Positions 6,866 to 12,910 of a stretch of 12,910 bases of DNA are shown here, in pieces; positions within the stretch are counted from its first letter, which is position 1, and each line of letters begins with the position of its first letter. The position numbers and the translations under genes were made by a program. The DNA comes from Atribacterota bacterium (lineage in GTDB: Bacteria > Atribacterota > Phoenicimicrobiia > Phoenicimicrobiales > Phoenicimicrobiaceae), in contig DAOUWX010000030.1 in NCBI GenBank assembly GCA_030666935.1, forward strand, positions 1 through 12,910. Direction: 5' to 3'. The notes beneath the pieces were generated by a model. The model did no database searches. It saw only the letters and a program-made list of their open reading frames with translations, and had not been told where the DNA came from.

Positions 6866-8590
6866 TTATACTCCCCTTCTTTCACGTGTTATATATCTTA
6901 AAAACAAATTACCCATAATAATTATTGTAATGGCTACTGCGGCCAGGGCTGTAGCCTGAACAGTATTACCTTCTTCGTGTATAGAATAAATAGCTACACC
7001 CAATGTTCTGGTGAACGGTCCATACAATAGTAAGGATGTGGTCAACTCCCGCATTGCCGGTAAGAAAACCAAAAAGAAACTTGCTACCATTCCCGGACGA
7101 ATAAGCGGTAAAGTAATATCTATTAATGACTCCAAGTGTGTTGCACCACATGACCGTGAGGCTTCCTCTAAAGAATTATGTACCTGCTCCAGAGAAGCTG
7201 ATGCTGATTTCATTGAAAATGTCATATATCTGCCTACATAGGCAAATAAAATAATCCAGATGGTGTTATATAAATTAATCTTAAATGCACCACTCCACAT
7301 AAGGATAACTCCTATGGCCAGGACAATGCCCGGAACAGAATAGGGCAATACGGAAAGTATCTCTAATAATCCTTTACCTTTAATTTTTACCTTGACAATT
7401 ACATATGCCACCATTGTACCTACAAACATATTAATGGTAGCGGCCGATATTGATAATAAGAAACTATTTTTTATAGAATCTCTGGCCATCTGTGATGCGA
7501 ATAAAACATATTTAAAGTTGTCCAAGGTCATATTTTTTAAGACTAACGGAAGTCCATATGCTTTTAAGCAGCCTACACCAAAAATTGTAAACAATGGTAA
7601 TACAACAACTAAAAAGAGAAACAAAAGACATGCAATTAATAACGGGGCTTTCATGCTCCGTAGTTTAATCAACATGGGCCTCATGCTCTTCCCTCTAATA
7701 ATTTCGTAATGACCGAATTTAAGGACTCGTCTCTGTAAGGCTAATGCAGCTATAACTACAATTACCAGAAGTACTGATAGAGAAGCACCCTGTCTTATTC
7801 CTTCAAAGCTTCCGGCAGATTTATAGATTACTTCATATATTTTTGTAGGTAGAGTAAAAATATTATTAGAAAATCCTAAAATCGCCGGAACACCAAAATG
7901 AGATAGGGATGATATTAATATTAACATAGCCCCGGATGCTATTGCCGGTACTACCAAAGGCAGGGTAATTTTTCGAATAACTGTTATCTGTTTTGCTCCG
8001 GCAATCCTCGCTGACTCTTCAAGGGTTGGATCCATCCTCTCTAAAGCACTGGATACCTGAATGAAAACAAAAGGGAAATAATAACATATTTCTACAAAAA
8101 CTATACCGGCGATAGAATTAATATTAAAGATCGGACTACCAAACAGTGAAATAAAAAACTTATTAATATAGCCTGACCGCGGAAGGAGCAATAACTGCCA
8201 GGCCATGGCTCCGATAAATGGAGGGAACATGTACGGAATAGTGAAGAGGGTTTTCATTACCCCTTTTAGTGGTATATCACTTCTACCCACAAGCCAGGCA
8301 AAGAACAGACCTATTACCGATCCGAATACTGTTACTAATAATGATATTTTAATGGTATTGTACATTGCTCCAATATTTTCTTTTTGGAATATTACATTAC
8401 CAAACATCTTCCAATTAAATGATAATTTATAAAAAAAGGTATTGTAAATTATCATGATTATGGGTAAGGCAACTGTTATTACCAGTATTATTATGGAGAA
8501 GGTAAATAATAAATTACCTATGGTAAATCTAATTCTTGGGGACTCCATTACTCCCATATTATTTTTTCTGTTTGCTGAAAAAATATTCAC
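6866..8590 (-). CDS. Fused two-domain ABC importer permease (FbpB/AfuB/PhnU-like)
   Basis: This 574-residue inner-membrane protein forms the whole translocation channel: two BPD_transp_1 domains are fused in one chain, as in FbpB-type permeases. Each half ends in a cytoplasmic ATPase-docking EAA loop: EESARIAGA (191-199) followed by ITLPLVVPA, and EEASRSCGA (475-483) followed by ITLPLIRPG. Hydrophobic segments begin at about 24-50 and 80-103 in the first half and about 315-340 in the second, consistent with about 12 membrane helices. The start is GTG (8590-8588), supported by GGGGAGG 8 nt upstream, lying within the 3' end of the ATPase A gene. The flanking genes are 3 bp and 2 bp away. The family handles ferric iron, hexose phosphates or phosphonates; sequence alone does not say which. 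Confidence 0.93.
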   Translation of the reverse strand: MNIFSANRKNNMGVMESPRIRFTIGNLLFTFSIIILVITVALPIIMIIYNTFFYKLSFNWKMFGNVIFQKENIGAMYNTIKISLLVTVFGSVIGLFFAWLVGRSDIPLKGVMKTLFTIPYMFPPFIGAMAWQLLLLPRSGYINKFFISLFGSPIFNINSIAGIVFVEICYYFPFVFIQVSSALERMDPTLEESARIAGAKQITVIRKITLPLVVPAIASGAMLILISSLSHFGVPAILGFSNNIFTLPTKIYEVIYKSAGSFEGIRQGASLSVLLVIVVIAALALQRRVLKFGHYEIIRGKSMRPMLIKLRSMKAPLLIACLLFLFLVVVLPLFTIFGVGCLKAYGLPLVLKNMTLDNFKYVLFASQMARDSIKNSFLLSISAATINMFVGTMVAYVIVKVKIKGKGLLEILSVLPYSVPGIVLAIGVILMWSGAFKINLYNTIWIILFAYVGRYMTFSMKSASASLEQVHNSLEEASRSCGATHLESLIDITLPLIRPGMVASFFLVFLPAMRELTTSLLLYGPFTRTLGVAIYSIHEEGNTVQATALAAVAITIIIMGNLFLRYITRERRGV

Positions 8591-8593
8591 TGA

Positions 8594-9670
8594 TCACACC
8601 TCCCCAACATCGTTGTAATATCTTAATTCATTAAATTCAATGCCACAAATGTCACCTTCTTGATAAACAATACCCTGAGATGCCTCATACACATCCTGTT
8701 GCACTCTTAATTCATTTTCACCTAACATAACCCGATATTCAAAAATATTCCCCAGGTAAATAACTCTTTTCACGGTACATTTTATCTCTCCCGTATTGCA
8801 TAATTTAATATTTAATGGCCGGCATGCAAGAAAAAGGGGTCCCTCTTCCTGAATATTATTAGGTATGTTATGCGGAAAAACATATTTAGTGCTTTTAATA
8901 TAGAATTTATCTGATCTCTTCTCTAATTCAATAAAATTTGATAATCCTAAAAATTTATAGACGAAACTGTCTATGGGATTTTTGTAAATCTCTTCCGGTT
9001 CACCTACCTGTCTTATCTTTCCTTTACTATCCATAACCGCTATTCTATCCGATATAGCCAGAGCAACATCCTGATCGTGTGTCACATAAATAATGGTAAT
9101 AGCATTTTTTCTTTGTAATTCCTTTATTTCAAAACGCATTTCTTCTCTTAAATTTGCATCAAGATTACATAAAGGTTCATCTAATAACATCAATTTCTCA
9201 GAAGATACCAATGCTCTTCCCAGGGCTATCCTCTGCTGTTGCCCTCCTGATAACTGATAAGGAAATCTATTACCATAATTAGGCATTCTAACCTGTTCCA
9301 ATACATAATTTGTACTCTTGTATGCTTCTTTTTTTTCAATCCTTTTTTTCTTTAAAGGGTAATATATATTTTCAAAAGCAGTTTTATGGGGCCATACTGC
9401 ATAATCCTGGAATACTACGCCAATATTCCTTTTCTCCGGAGCAATTTGTAATTTTTTTCTTCTACTGCTTACCAATTTATTATCAATAAGGATTTCTCCG
9501 TCTGCAAGTTTTTCAAACCCGCATATTGCTCTTAATACCGTAGTTTTTCCACAGGGTGACGGACCTAAAATGGTAAAACATTCTCCGTCTTTTACAGTTA
9601 GTGAAAAATCTTCAATAACAGTAATTTTATCGTATTTTACAGTTACATTTTGTAATTTTACTTCTGCCAT
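8594..9670 (-). CDS. ABC transporter ATP-binding protein A, with an altered Walker A
   Basis: This 358-residue importer ATPase is paralogous to ATPase B. Motifs: Walker A GPSPCGKTT (36-44), Q-loop Q88 in VFQDYAVWPH, signature LSGGQQQRIAL (140-150), Walker B LMLLDEP (160-166), switch His198 in YVTHDQ, then a TOBE-type C-terminal region. The Walker A has Pro39 where the GxxGxGK(S/T) pattern expects Gly; the codon is an unambiguous CCC. The catalytic Lys42 and Thr43 remain, so nucleotide binding may persist, perhaps altered. AGGAG lies about 11 nt before the ATG. A 221-bp gap with a hairpin separates it from SBP-1, while the permease follows after 3 bp. It most likely pairs with ATPase B under the permease. 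Confidence 0.92.
   Translation of the reverse strand: MAEVKLQNVTVKYDKITVIEDFSLTVKDGECFTILGPSPCGKTTVLRAICGFEKLADGEILIDNKLVSSRRKKLQIAPEKRNIGVVFQDYAVWPHKTAFENIYYPLKKKRIEKKEAYKSTNYVLEQVRMPNYGNRFPYQLSGGQQQRIALGRALVSSEKLMLLDEPLCNLDANLREEMRFEIKELQRKNAITIIYVTHDQDVALAISDRIAVMDSKGKIRQVGEPEEIYKNPIDSFVYKFLGLSNFIELEKRSDKFYIKSTKYVFPHNIPNNIQEEGPLFLACRPLNIKLCNTGEIKCTVKRVIYLGNIFEYRVMLGENELRVQQDVYEASQGIVYQEGDICGIEFNELRYYNDVGEV
8599..8605 (-). promoter_or_regulatory. Ribosome binding site deciding the GTG start of the permease
   Basis: GGGGAGG lies 8 nt before the GTG at 8590-8588 and overlaps the last codons of ATPase A (it sits just before the TGA at 8596-8594). It supports the GTG over the downstream ATGs and suggests translational coupling of the two genes. 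Confidence 0.75.
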
Positions 9671-9709
9671 GTTTAAAGAACTCCTTTTATACTTTTTTTG
9701 AGTTAATGC

Positions 9710-9754
9710 AGATAATACACCCGGAAAAGATTAAACTTCCCGGGTGAATTATCT
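9710..9754 (-). other. Intergenic hairpin between SBP-1 and ATPase A genes
   Basis: AGATAAT-A-CACCCGG (9710-9724) pairs with CCGGGTG-A-ATTATCT (9740-9754): 14 bp with one A/A mismatch around a 15-nt loop. No T-run follows on the minus strand, so this is not a standard intrinsic terminator. It is in the position where many binding-protein operons have an mRNA-stabilising or attenuating hairpin, giving more binding protein than membrane components. The hairpin is seen; the role is inferred. The rest of the 221-bp gap shows nothing else convincing. Confidence 0.6.
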
Positions 9755-9891
9755 ACATTATTAAGGTTCTTATTCTATAATTGGTTCTAAAATAACTGGG
9801 AAATGGCAAGAACTATGAATTAACTAATGTTGTTGCTGTTCATCACGTTGATATTGAGCTAAAAATATTGAAAAGAAAAATAACACAATTA

Positions 9892-10893
9892 TTAATCTTC
9901 TTTCATAATTTTATTAAATTGCTCAAGTAATGCATTTTTGCTTAATAGTAAATATTTATCTGATACCGGTATGGCCCTTTCAGTTGCCTCTGCCACAGAA
10001 ATATCATTTTCCATTTTTATTTCAGGTCTAACCGGAATTACACAGGCATCTACGAGTAGTTGTTGACCCTCTAATGAAAGTATAAAATCATATAATAATT
10101 TAGCTGCTTCTACATTTTCTGAGTCTTTCATTATTGCAATAGGACTTGCAACGGTTGAAATACCACTCTCCGGATAAACAAACTCAACAGGCATACCTTT
10201 CGCTTTTTTACTTTGAGCAATATAATTAACTCCTATACCAATATCATATTCCCCTGCTCCAATGGCATTTACGACAGCACTTGAACCTGTTTGTAATTTA
10301 ACACCATTTGCTTTTAACTGTTTTAGAAATTTCCAGCCAAATTCTTCATTTTGTATAAAAGCCGCTACCGTATATAGGGTTGTACCTGAAAAAGTAGGGT
10401 CAGTCATTGTGATATAAGTATTAAAACGAGGATTTAAAAGATCGGCCCAATCTTTAGGAATATCTTCACCTTTAACATTATTAGCATTATAGACAAGACC
10501 TAAAGTTACAATTCTTGCAGCACAATAGAAATTATCTTTATCCTTTAAAGCAGAAGGGATGGTTGCAGCTTCCGGAGATTCATAAGCTAATAATTCCCCT
10601 TGCTCTTTAAATGTTATATAATTTGTAGGTTCTCCAACCCAGATGATATCTGCGCATATTTTTCCTGCTTGCTGTTCAGCGGCCATTTTCGTCATAACCT
10701 TTCCCGTCCCTGCAGTATAATAATCCATTTGAACATCAGGGTATTTGTTGGTAAATGCCTCTTTTAAGGCCGATAATTGCGAGTCTTTCATAGAGGAATA
10801 AAGCATAACTTGCATCTTCACAGCAGAAACAGCATAACTAAAAAGTAAAACCATACATACTATACAAATAAAAATTACTACAAACTTTTTCAT
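9892..10893 (-). CDS. Extracytoplasmic solute-binding protein 1 (FbpA/AfuA-like)
   Basis: This 333-residue secreted binding protein captures the substrate outside the membrane and delivers it to the fused permease. A Sec signal peptide is clear: Lys-Lys, then a hydrophobic core (about 4-20), with likely cleavage after VSA (residue 24). There is no lipobox cysteine at that site. The mature part starts with VMLYSSMKDSQ, followed by AGTGK and ADIIWVGEP, the usual start of class-6/FbpA-type binding proteins; SPIAIMKDSENVEAAK and LEGQQLL are also typical. The adjacent-tyrosine iron ligand pair of FbpA is not seen at the expected place; the corresponding stretch reads VNYIAQ. AAGGAG lies 8-9 nt before the ATG. 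It is a close paralogue of SBP-2 and has its own promoter. Confidence 0.93.
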   Translation of the reverse strand: MKKFVVIFICIVCMVLLFSYAVSAVKMQVMLYSSMKDSQLSALKEAFTNKYPDVQMDYYTAGTGKVMTKMAAEQQAGKICADIIWVGEPTNYITFKEQGELLAYESPEAATIPSALKDKDNFYCAARIVTLGLVYNANNVKGEDIPKDWADLLNPRFNTYITMTDPTFSGTTLYTVAAFIQNEEFGWKFLKQLKANGVKLQTGSSAVVNAIGAGEYDIGIGVNYIAQSKKAKGMPVEFVYPESGISTVASPIAIMKDSENVEAAKLLYDFILSLEGQQLLVDACVIPVRPEIKMENDISVAEATERAIPVSDKYLLLSKNALLEQFNKIMKED

Positions 10894-11018
10894 TTTATTA
10901 TCTCCTTTTTAATTAAATTTTAAACAAACAATTAATCAAATTTGGAATTATGGTTAAATTATCTCCCCCTTTTTTATAATATTTTAAACCTCCTTTTTTA
11001 ACTATATTTGCTATTTTT

Positions 11019-11048
11019 ATAATATATATTCTTATCTTAAAAAAGCAA
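11019..11048 (-). promoter_or_regulatory. Probable promoter of the SBP-1/transporter operon
   Basis: TTGCTT (11048-11043) is followed after 16 or 18 bp by TATATT (11026-11021) or TATTAT (11024-11019). The leader to the SBP-1 start would be about 120 nt and is A/T-rich. The -35 element is imperfect and lies directly beside one of the AGTAC-N4-GTAC motifs, as expected for an activator-dependent promoter. Confidence 0.5.
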
Positions 11049-11049
11049 C

Positions 11050-11131
11050 GTACTGCAGTACTTAAATTAAGCGAAAATGCATTATCATACCACAGTACTA
11101 CTTTAATAGTTCGATTAGTACCCCGGTACTA
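11050..11131 (-). promoter_or_regulatory. Three AGTAC-N4-GTA(C/T) motifs, candidate operators
   Basis: On the minus strand AGTACTGCAGTAC (11062-11050), AGTACTGTGGTAT (11099-11087) and AGTACCGGGGTAC (11130-11118) share half-sites with the same 4-bp spacer of the form YGNR. The first and third are palindromic, and the third extends to TAGTACC..GGTACTA. Centres are at about 11056, 11093 and 11124, i.e. 37 and 31 bp apart, near -44, -81 and -112 from the proposed start. The repeated spacing is directly visible; binding by the nearby LuxR-type regulator is inference. Confidence 0.6.
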
Positions 11132-11152
11132 TTTTTGAAAATAGATAATTAT

Positions 11153-11240
11153 GAAAATAAAAACCCTCATCTTAAAATCAGAAACTCACATAATTATCTT
11201 AAAAGACAATTATGTGAGTTTCCCCAATAAAATGAGGGTT
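11153..11240 (-). terminator. Nested-hairpin intrinsic terminator after SBP-2
   Basis: On the minus strand the outer arms AACCCTCAT (11240-11232) and ATGAGGGTT (11170-11162) enclose a second perfect 14-bp stem, AAACTCACATAATT (11221-11208) with AATTATGTGAGTTT (11195-11182). The outer stem is followed by TTTATTTTC. The arrangement ends the SBP-2 transcript about 50 nt after its stop codon and separates it from the SBP-1 promoter. The two spacers between outer and inner stems (about 10-11 nt) do not pair. Confidence 0.8.
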
Positions 11241-11287
11241 AAAATTATTTATTTATTTATAAGTAGTAGTCAATTCGTTAAAAAATA

Positions 11288-12325
11288 TTAATTATCATTC
11301 ATTATTTTTCCAAAATTTATAACCATTTCTCCTTTATTGTATAATAGTTTGTGAACATCTACCGGAAACGCTCTTTTTACAGCTTCTTTAATATTTATTG
11401 AATCCTTTAACTTCACTTCAGGACGAACAGGAATTACATTTTCTTTCATAAGTATCAACTGTCCTTCAATAGAAATAATATAATCATAAAGTTTTTTAGC
11501 AGCTTCGATATTTTTGCTTGATTTAAAGATTGTAATAGGACTGGGGACAGCAATAATCCCTTCTTGGGGGCAAACAAAATCAACAGGAAAGCCTTCTTCC
11601 TTCTTTGTCTTTGCTATATATATTGCCCCTATACCAATGTCAAGCTCTCCTTCTGCAATCTTGTCAATAACTGTAGTAGATTTATCAACTATTTCAATAC
11701 CGTTTTTCTTTAAGTCGTAAATATAGTTCCATCCATAATTTTTATCTTGGATTAAAGCTGCCAGAGCATAAAATGTAGTGCCTGAAATTGACGGATTGGC
11801 CATAATTATTTTATTATTAAAACAGGGCTTTAACAAATCATTCCAATTATTAGGAATATTATTACTAACTAATTTTGTATTATATATTAATCCTAATGTA
11901 ACAATCCTGGCGGCACAAAAGTAATTATCTTTATCTTTAAGTTCAGATGGGATAGTCAAAGCTTCTTCTGACTCATAAGGAAGTAATATGCCTCTTTCTT
12001 TTAATATATAATAATATGTAGGATCTCCAACCCACATGATATCGGCTTTTATATCCCCTATTTTGTCTTCGTTTAATATTTTATTAATAATTTTTCCGGT
12101 ACCTGCGGAATAATAATTCATATTAATTTCAGGGTATTTATTAGTAAACCCTCTTTCTAATGCTTTTAATTGTGTTTTTTTCATTGAAGAATATAGAACG
12201 ATATCTATTTTCTCATTACAAAATATTTTATTAGCAAATAAGCAATTATTAATTAATAGTATTAATATTATAATAATAAATATTTGAATGTACTTATTAT
12301 TGAATATTTTAGAAATAGATAACAT
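11288..12325 (-). CDS. Extracytoplasmic solute-binding protein 2, paralogue of SBP-1
   Basis: This 345-residue protein aligns with SBP-1 along its whole length: LYSSMKK/LYSSMKD, FTNKYP, AGTGK, ADIMWVGDP, LKDKDN followed by CAARIVTLGL, SGTTFYALAA, DIGIGA and IPVRPEVK. By eye about half of positions are identical. The N-terminus differs: a longer hydrophobic stretch (about 12-30) with possible cleavage after LFA (31) and no proper lipobox, so it may stay anchored. Codons and residues are more A/T-biased (Lys, Asn, Ile) than in SBP-1. AAGGAG lies about 10 nt before the ATG, 54 bp after the LuxR-type gene, and a strong terminator follows. It may be an alternative binding protein for the same permease or a ligand-presenting partner of the regulator. 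Confidence 0.92.
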   Translation of the reverse strand: MLSISKIFNNKYIQIFIIIILILLINNCLFANKIFCNEKIDIVLYSSMKKTQLKALERGFTNKYPEINMNYYSAGTGKIINKILNEDKIGDIKADIMWVGDPTYYYILKERGILLPYESEEALTIPSELKDKDNYFCAARIVTLGLIYNTKLVSNNIPNNWNDLLKPCFNNKIIMANPSISGTTFYALAALIQDKNYGWNYIYDLKKNGIEIVDKSTTVIDKIAEGELDIGIGAIYIAKTKKEEGFPVDFVCPQEGIIAVPSPITIFKSSKNIEAAKKLYDYIISIEGQLILMKENVIPVRPEVKLKDSINIKEAVKRAFPVDVHKLLYNKGEMVINFGKIMNDN

Positions 12326-12342
12326 TTAATCACTACTCCTTT

Positions 12343-12375
12343 TTACAATACATTAACTCCACCTTAACATTGTAA
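12343..12375. repeat. Inverted repeat between the LuxR-type gene and SBP-2
   Basis: TTACAAT (12343-12349) and ATTGTAA (12369-12375) are perfect 7-bp arms 19 bp apart, filling most of the 54-bp gap upstream of the SBP-2 ribosome site. It may be a weak operator or an RNA hairpin. In such A/T-rich sequence it may also be chance. Confidence 0.3.
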
Positions 12376-12379
12376 TTTT

Positions 12380-12910
12380 CTATTCTTTTGATTGACCTAT
12401 CCCTGCTCTAATGGCCAGAATAGATACTTGTGCTCTATCATGTAAACCAATTTTATTATATATATCACTTACATAATTTTTAACTGTTTGTTCCGCAATA
12501 TATATTTTCTTTGAAATTTCTTTATTAGTATACCCCTGTGCCATTAAATTTAAAATCTCTTTCTCTCTCTCGTTCATTTCCTTTGTCCAAGTTGACTCCG
12601 CATATTGTTTTTTTTCTTTAACATCAATCTCTATTTGTATTAAATCTTGTAATGATTGTGCAACTTTCCTGAGTCTTTTAGATAGTATCCTGGCTACATA
12701 AACTCCAAAGTAAATCAATAATAAGACATTTGAAACAAATAAAATAAGTAATACATTATTCGAAGTTTTTGACAAATTTTCAATTTTCTTTATTTCATTA
12801 GTCCCTTTTAACCTATTTGATGCTTTAAAGAAAATTATAACAATTTTTATTTGATCAATCTTGTTAGTTAAATTTTCTAATTCAAGTTCATTAAATCCTT
12901 CTTGTTCTAT
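12380..12910 (-). CDS. Membrane-anchored LuxR/GerE-type transcription regulator, C-terminal part
   Basis: The frame is open to the window edge (176 codons visible), with no ATG or GTG. A TTG at 12775-12773 could be read as a start but has no ribosome site and would cut into the protein, so I treat the gene as 5'-truncated by the window. In order: a charged, probably helical segment with ELENLTNKIDQI and IKKIENLS (about 45 residues before the TTG); one membrane helix (VLLILFVSNVLLLIYFGVYV); a juxtamembrane charged linker; then a GerE helix-turn-helix with EREKEILNLMAQGYTNKEI and VKNYVSDIYNKIG. No receiver domain is visible in this part. This suggests a one-component regulator that senses outside or in the membrane and binds DNA inside. 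It is upstream of SBP-2 by 54 bp and probably controls the adjacent transporter; ligand and targets are unknown. Confidence 0.85.
   Translation of the reverse strand: MEQEGFNELELENLTNKIDQIKIVIIFFKASNRLKGTNEIKKIENLSKTSNNVLLILFVSNVLLLIYFGVYVARILSKRLRKVAQSLQDLIQIEIDVKEKKQYAESTWTKEMNEREKEILNLMAQGYTNKEISKKIYIAEQTVKNYVSDIYNKIGLHDRAQVSILAIRAGIGQSKE

Noticed and set aside
7011..8432. Several plus-strand open frames of 75-105 codons and one short minus-strand frame
   Set aside because: They overlap the permease gene in other frames, contain no motif and have no start signal.
12380..12775. LuxR-type protein starting at TTG 12775
   Set aside because: No ribosome site precedes the TTG and the frame stays open with protein-like content to the window edge, so the gene is truncated by the window rather than starting here.

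Overview
The window is an AT-rich bacterial segment in which every supportable gene lies on the minus strand, so transcription runs from high to low coordinates. The low GC content, strong AAGGAG ribosome sites, Sec signal peptides and a T-box leader on an arginine operon suggest a low-GC anaerobe: a clostridium-like Firmicute or a T-box-bearing lineage such as Atribacterota. No rRNA or marker gene is present, so the taxonomy is a guess.

Right part (about 5760-12910): a solute-uptake module with its likely regulator. In transcription order it holds a membrane-anchored LuxR-type regulator cut by the window edge, a first solute-binding protein (SBP-2), a strong nested-hairpin terminator, an intergenic region with a promoter and three copies of the motif AGTAC-N4-GTA(C/T), a second paralogous binding protein (SBP-1), an intergenic hairpin, and a tightly packed trio: ABC ATPase A, a fused two-domain permease, ABC ATPase B. 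The layout resembles the Brachyspira bit locus (several binding proteins, two ATPases, one permease) and the wider FbpABC/AfuABC/2-aminoethylphosphonate transporter group. The sequence does not settle the substrate: ferric iron, a hexose phosphate or a phosphonate are all possible.

Middle part (about 5262-5660): a canonical promoter (TTGACA, 17 bp, TATTAT) drives a T-box riboswitch leader. It has one Stem I but two complete antiterminator/terminator platforms in tandem. The proposed specifier triplet is AGA (Arg), which fits the genes downstream.

Left part (1-5238): the arginine operon argC-argJ-argB-argD-argG. It covers the acetylated cycle from N-acetylglutamate to ornithine (ArgJ recycles the acetyl group), followed by argininosuccinate synthase, whose 3' end lies outside the window. 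argF and argH are not in the window. The gaps between argB and argJ and between argD and argG hold degenerate palindromes of the dispersed intergenic-repeat type.

The three most interesting observations are the one-Stem-I/two-platform T-box, the triple operator-like motif in front of SBP-1, and the possible sensing pair formed by the membrane LuxR protein and its adjacent, N-terminally anchored-looking binding protein.
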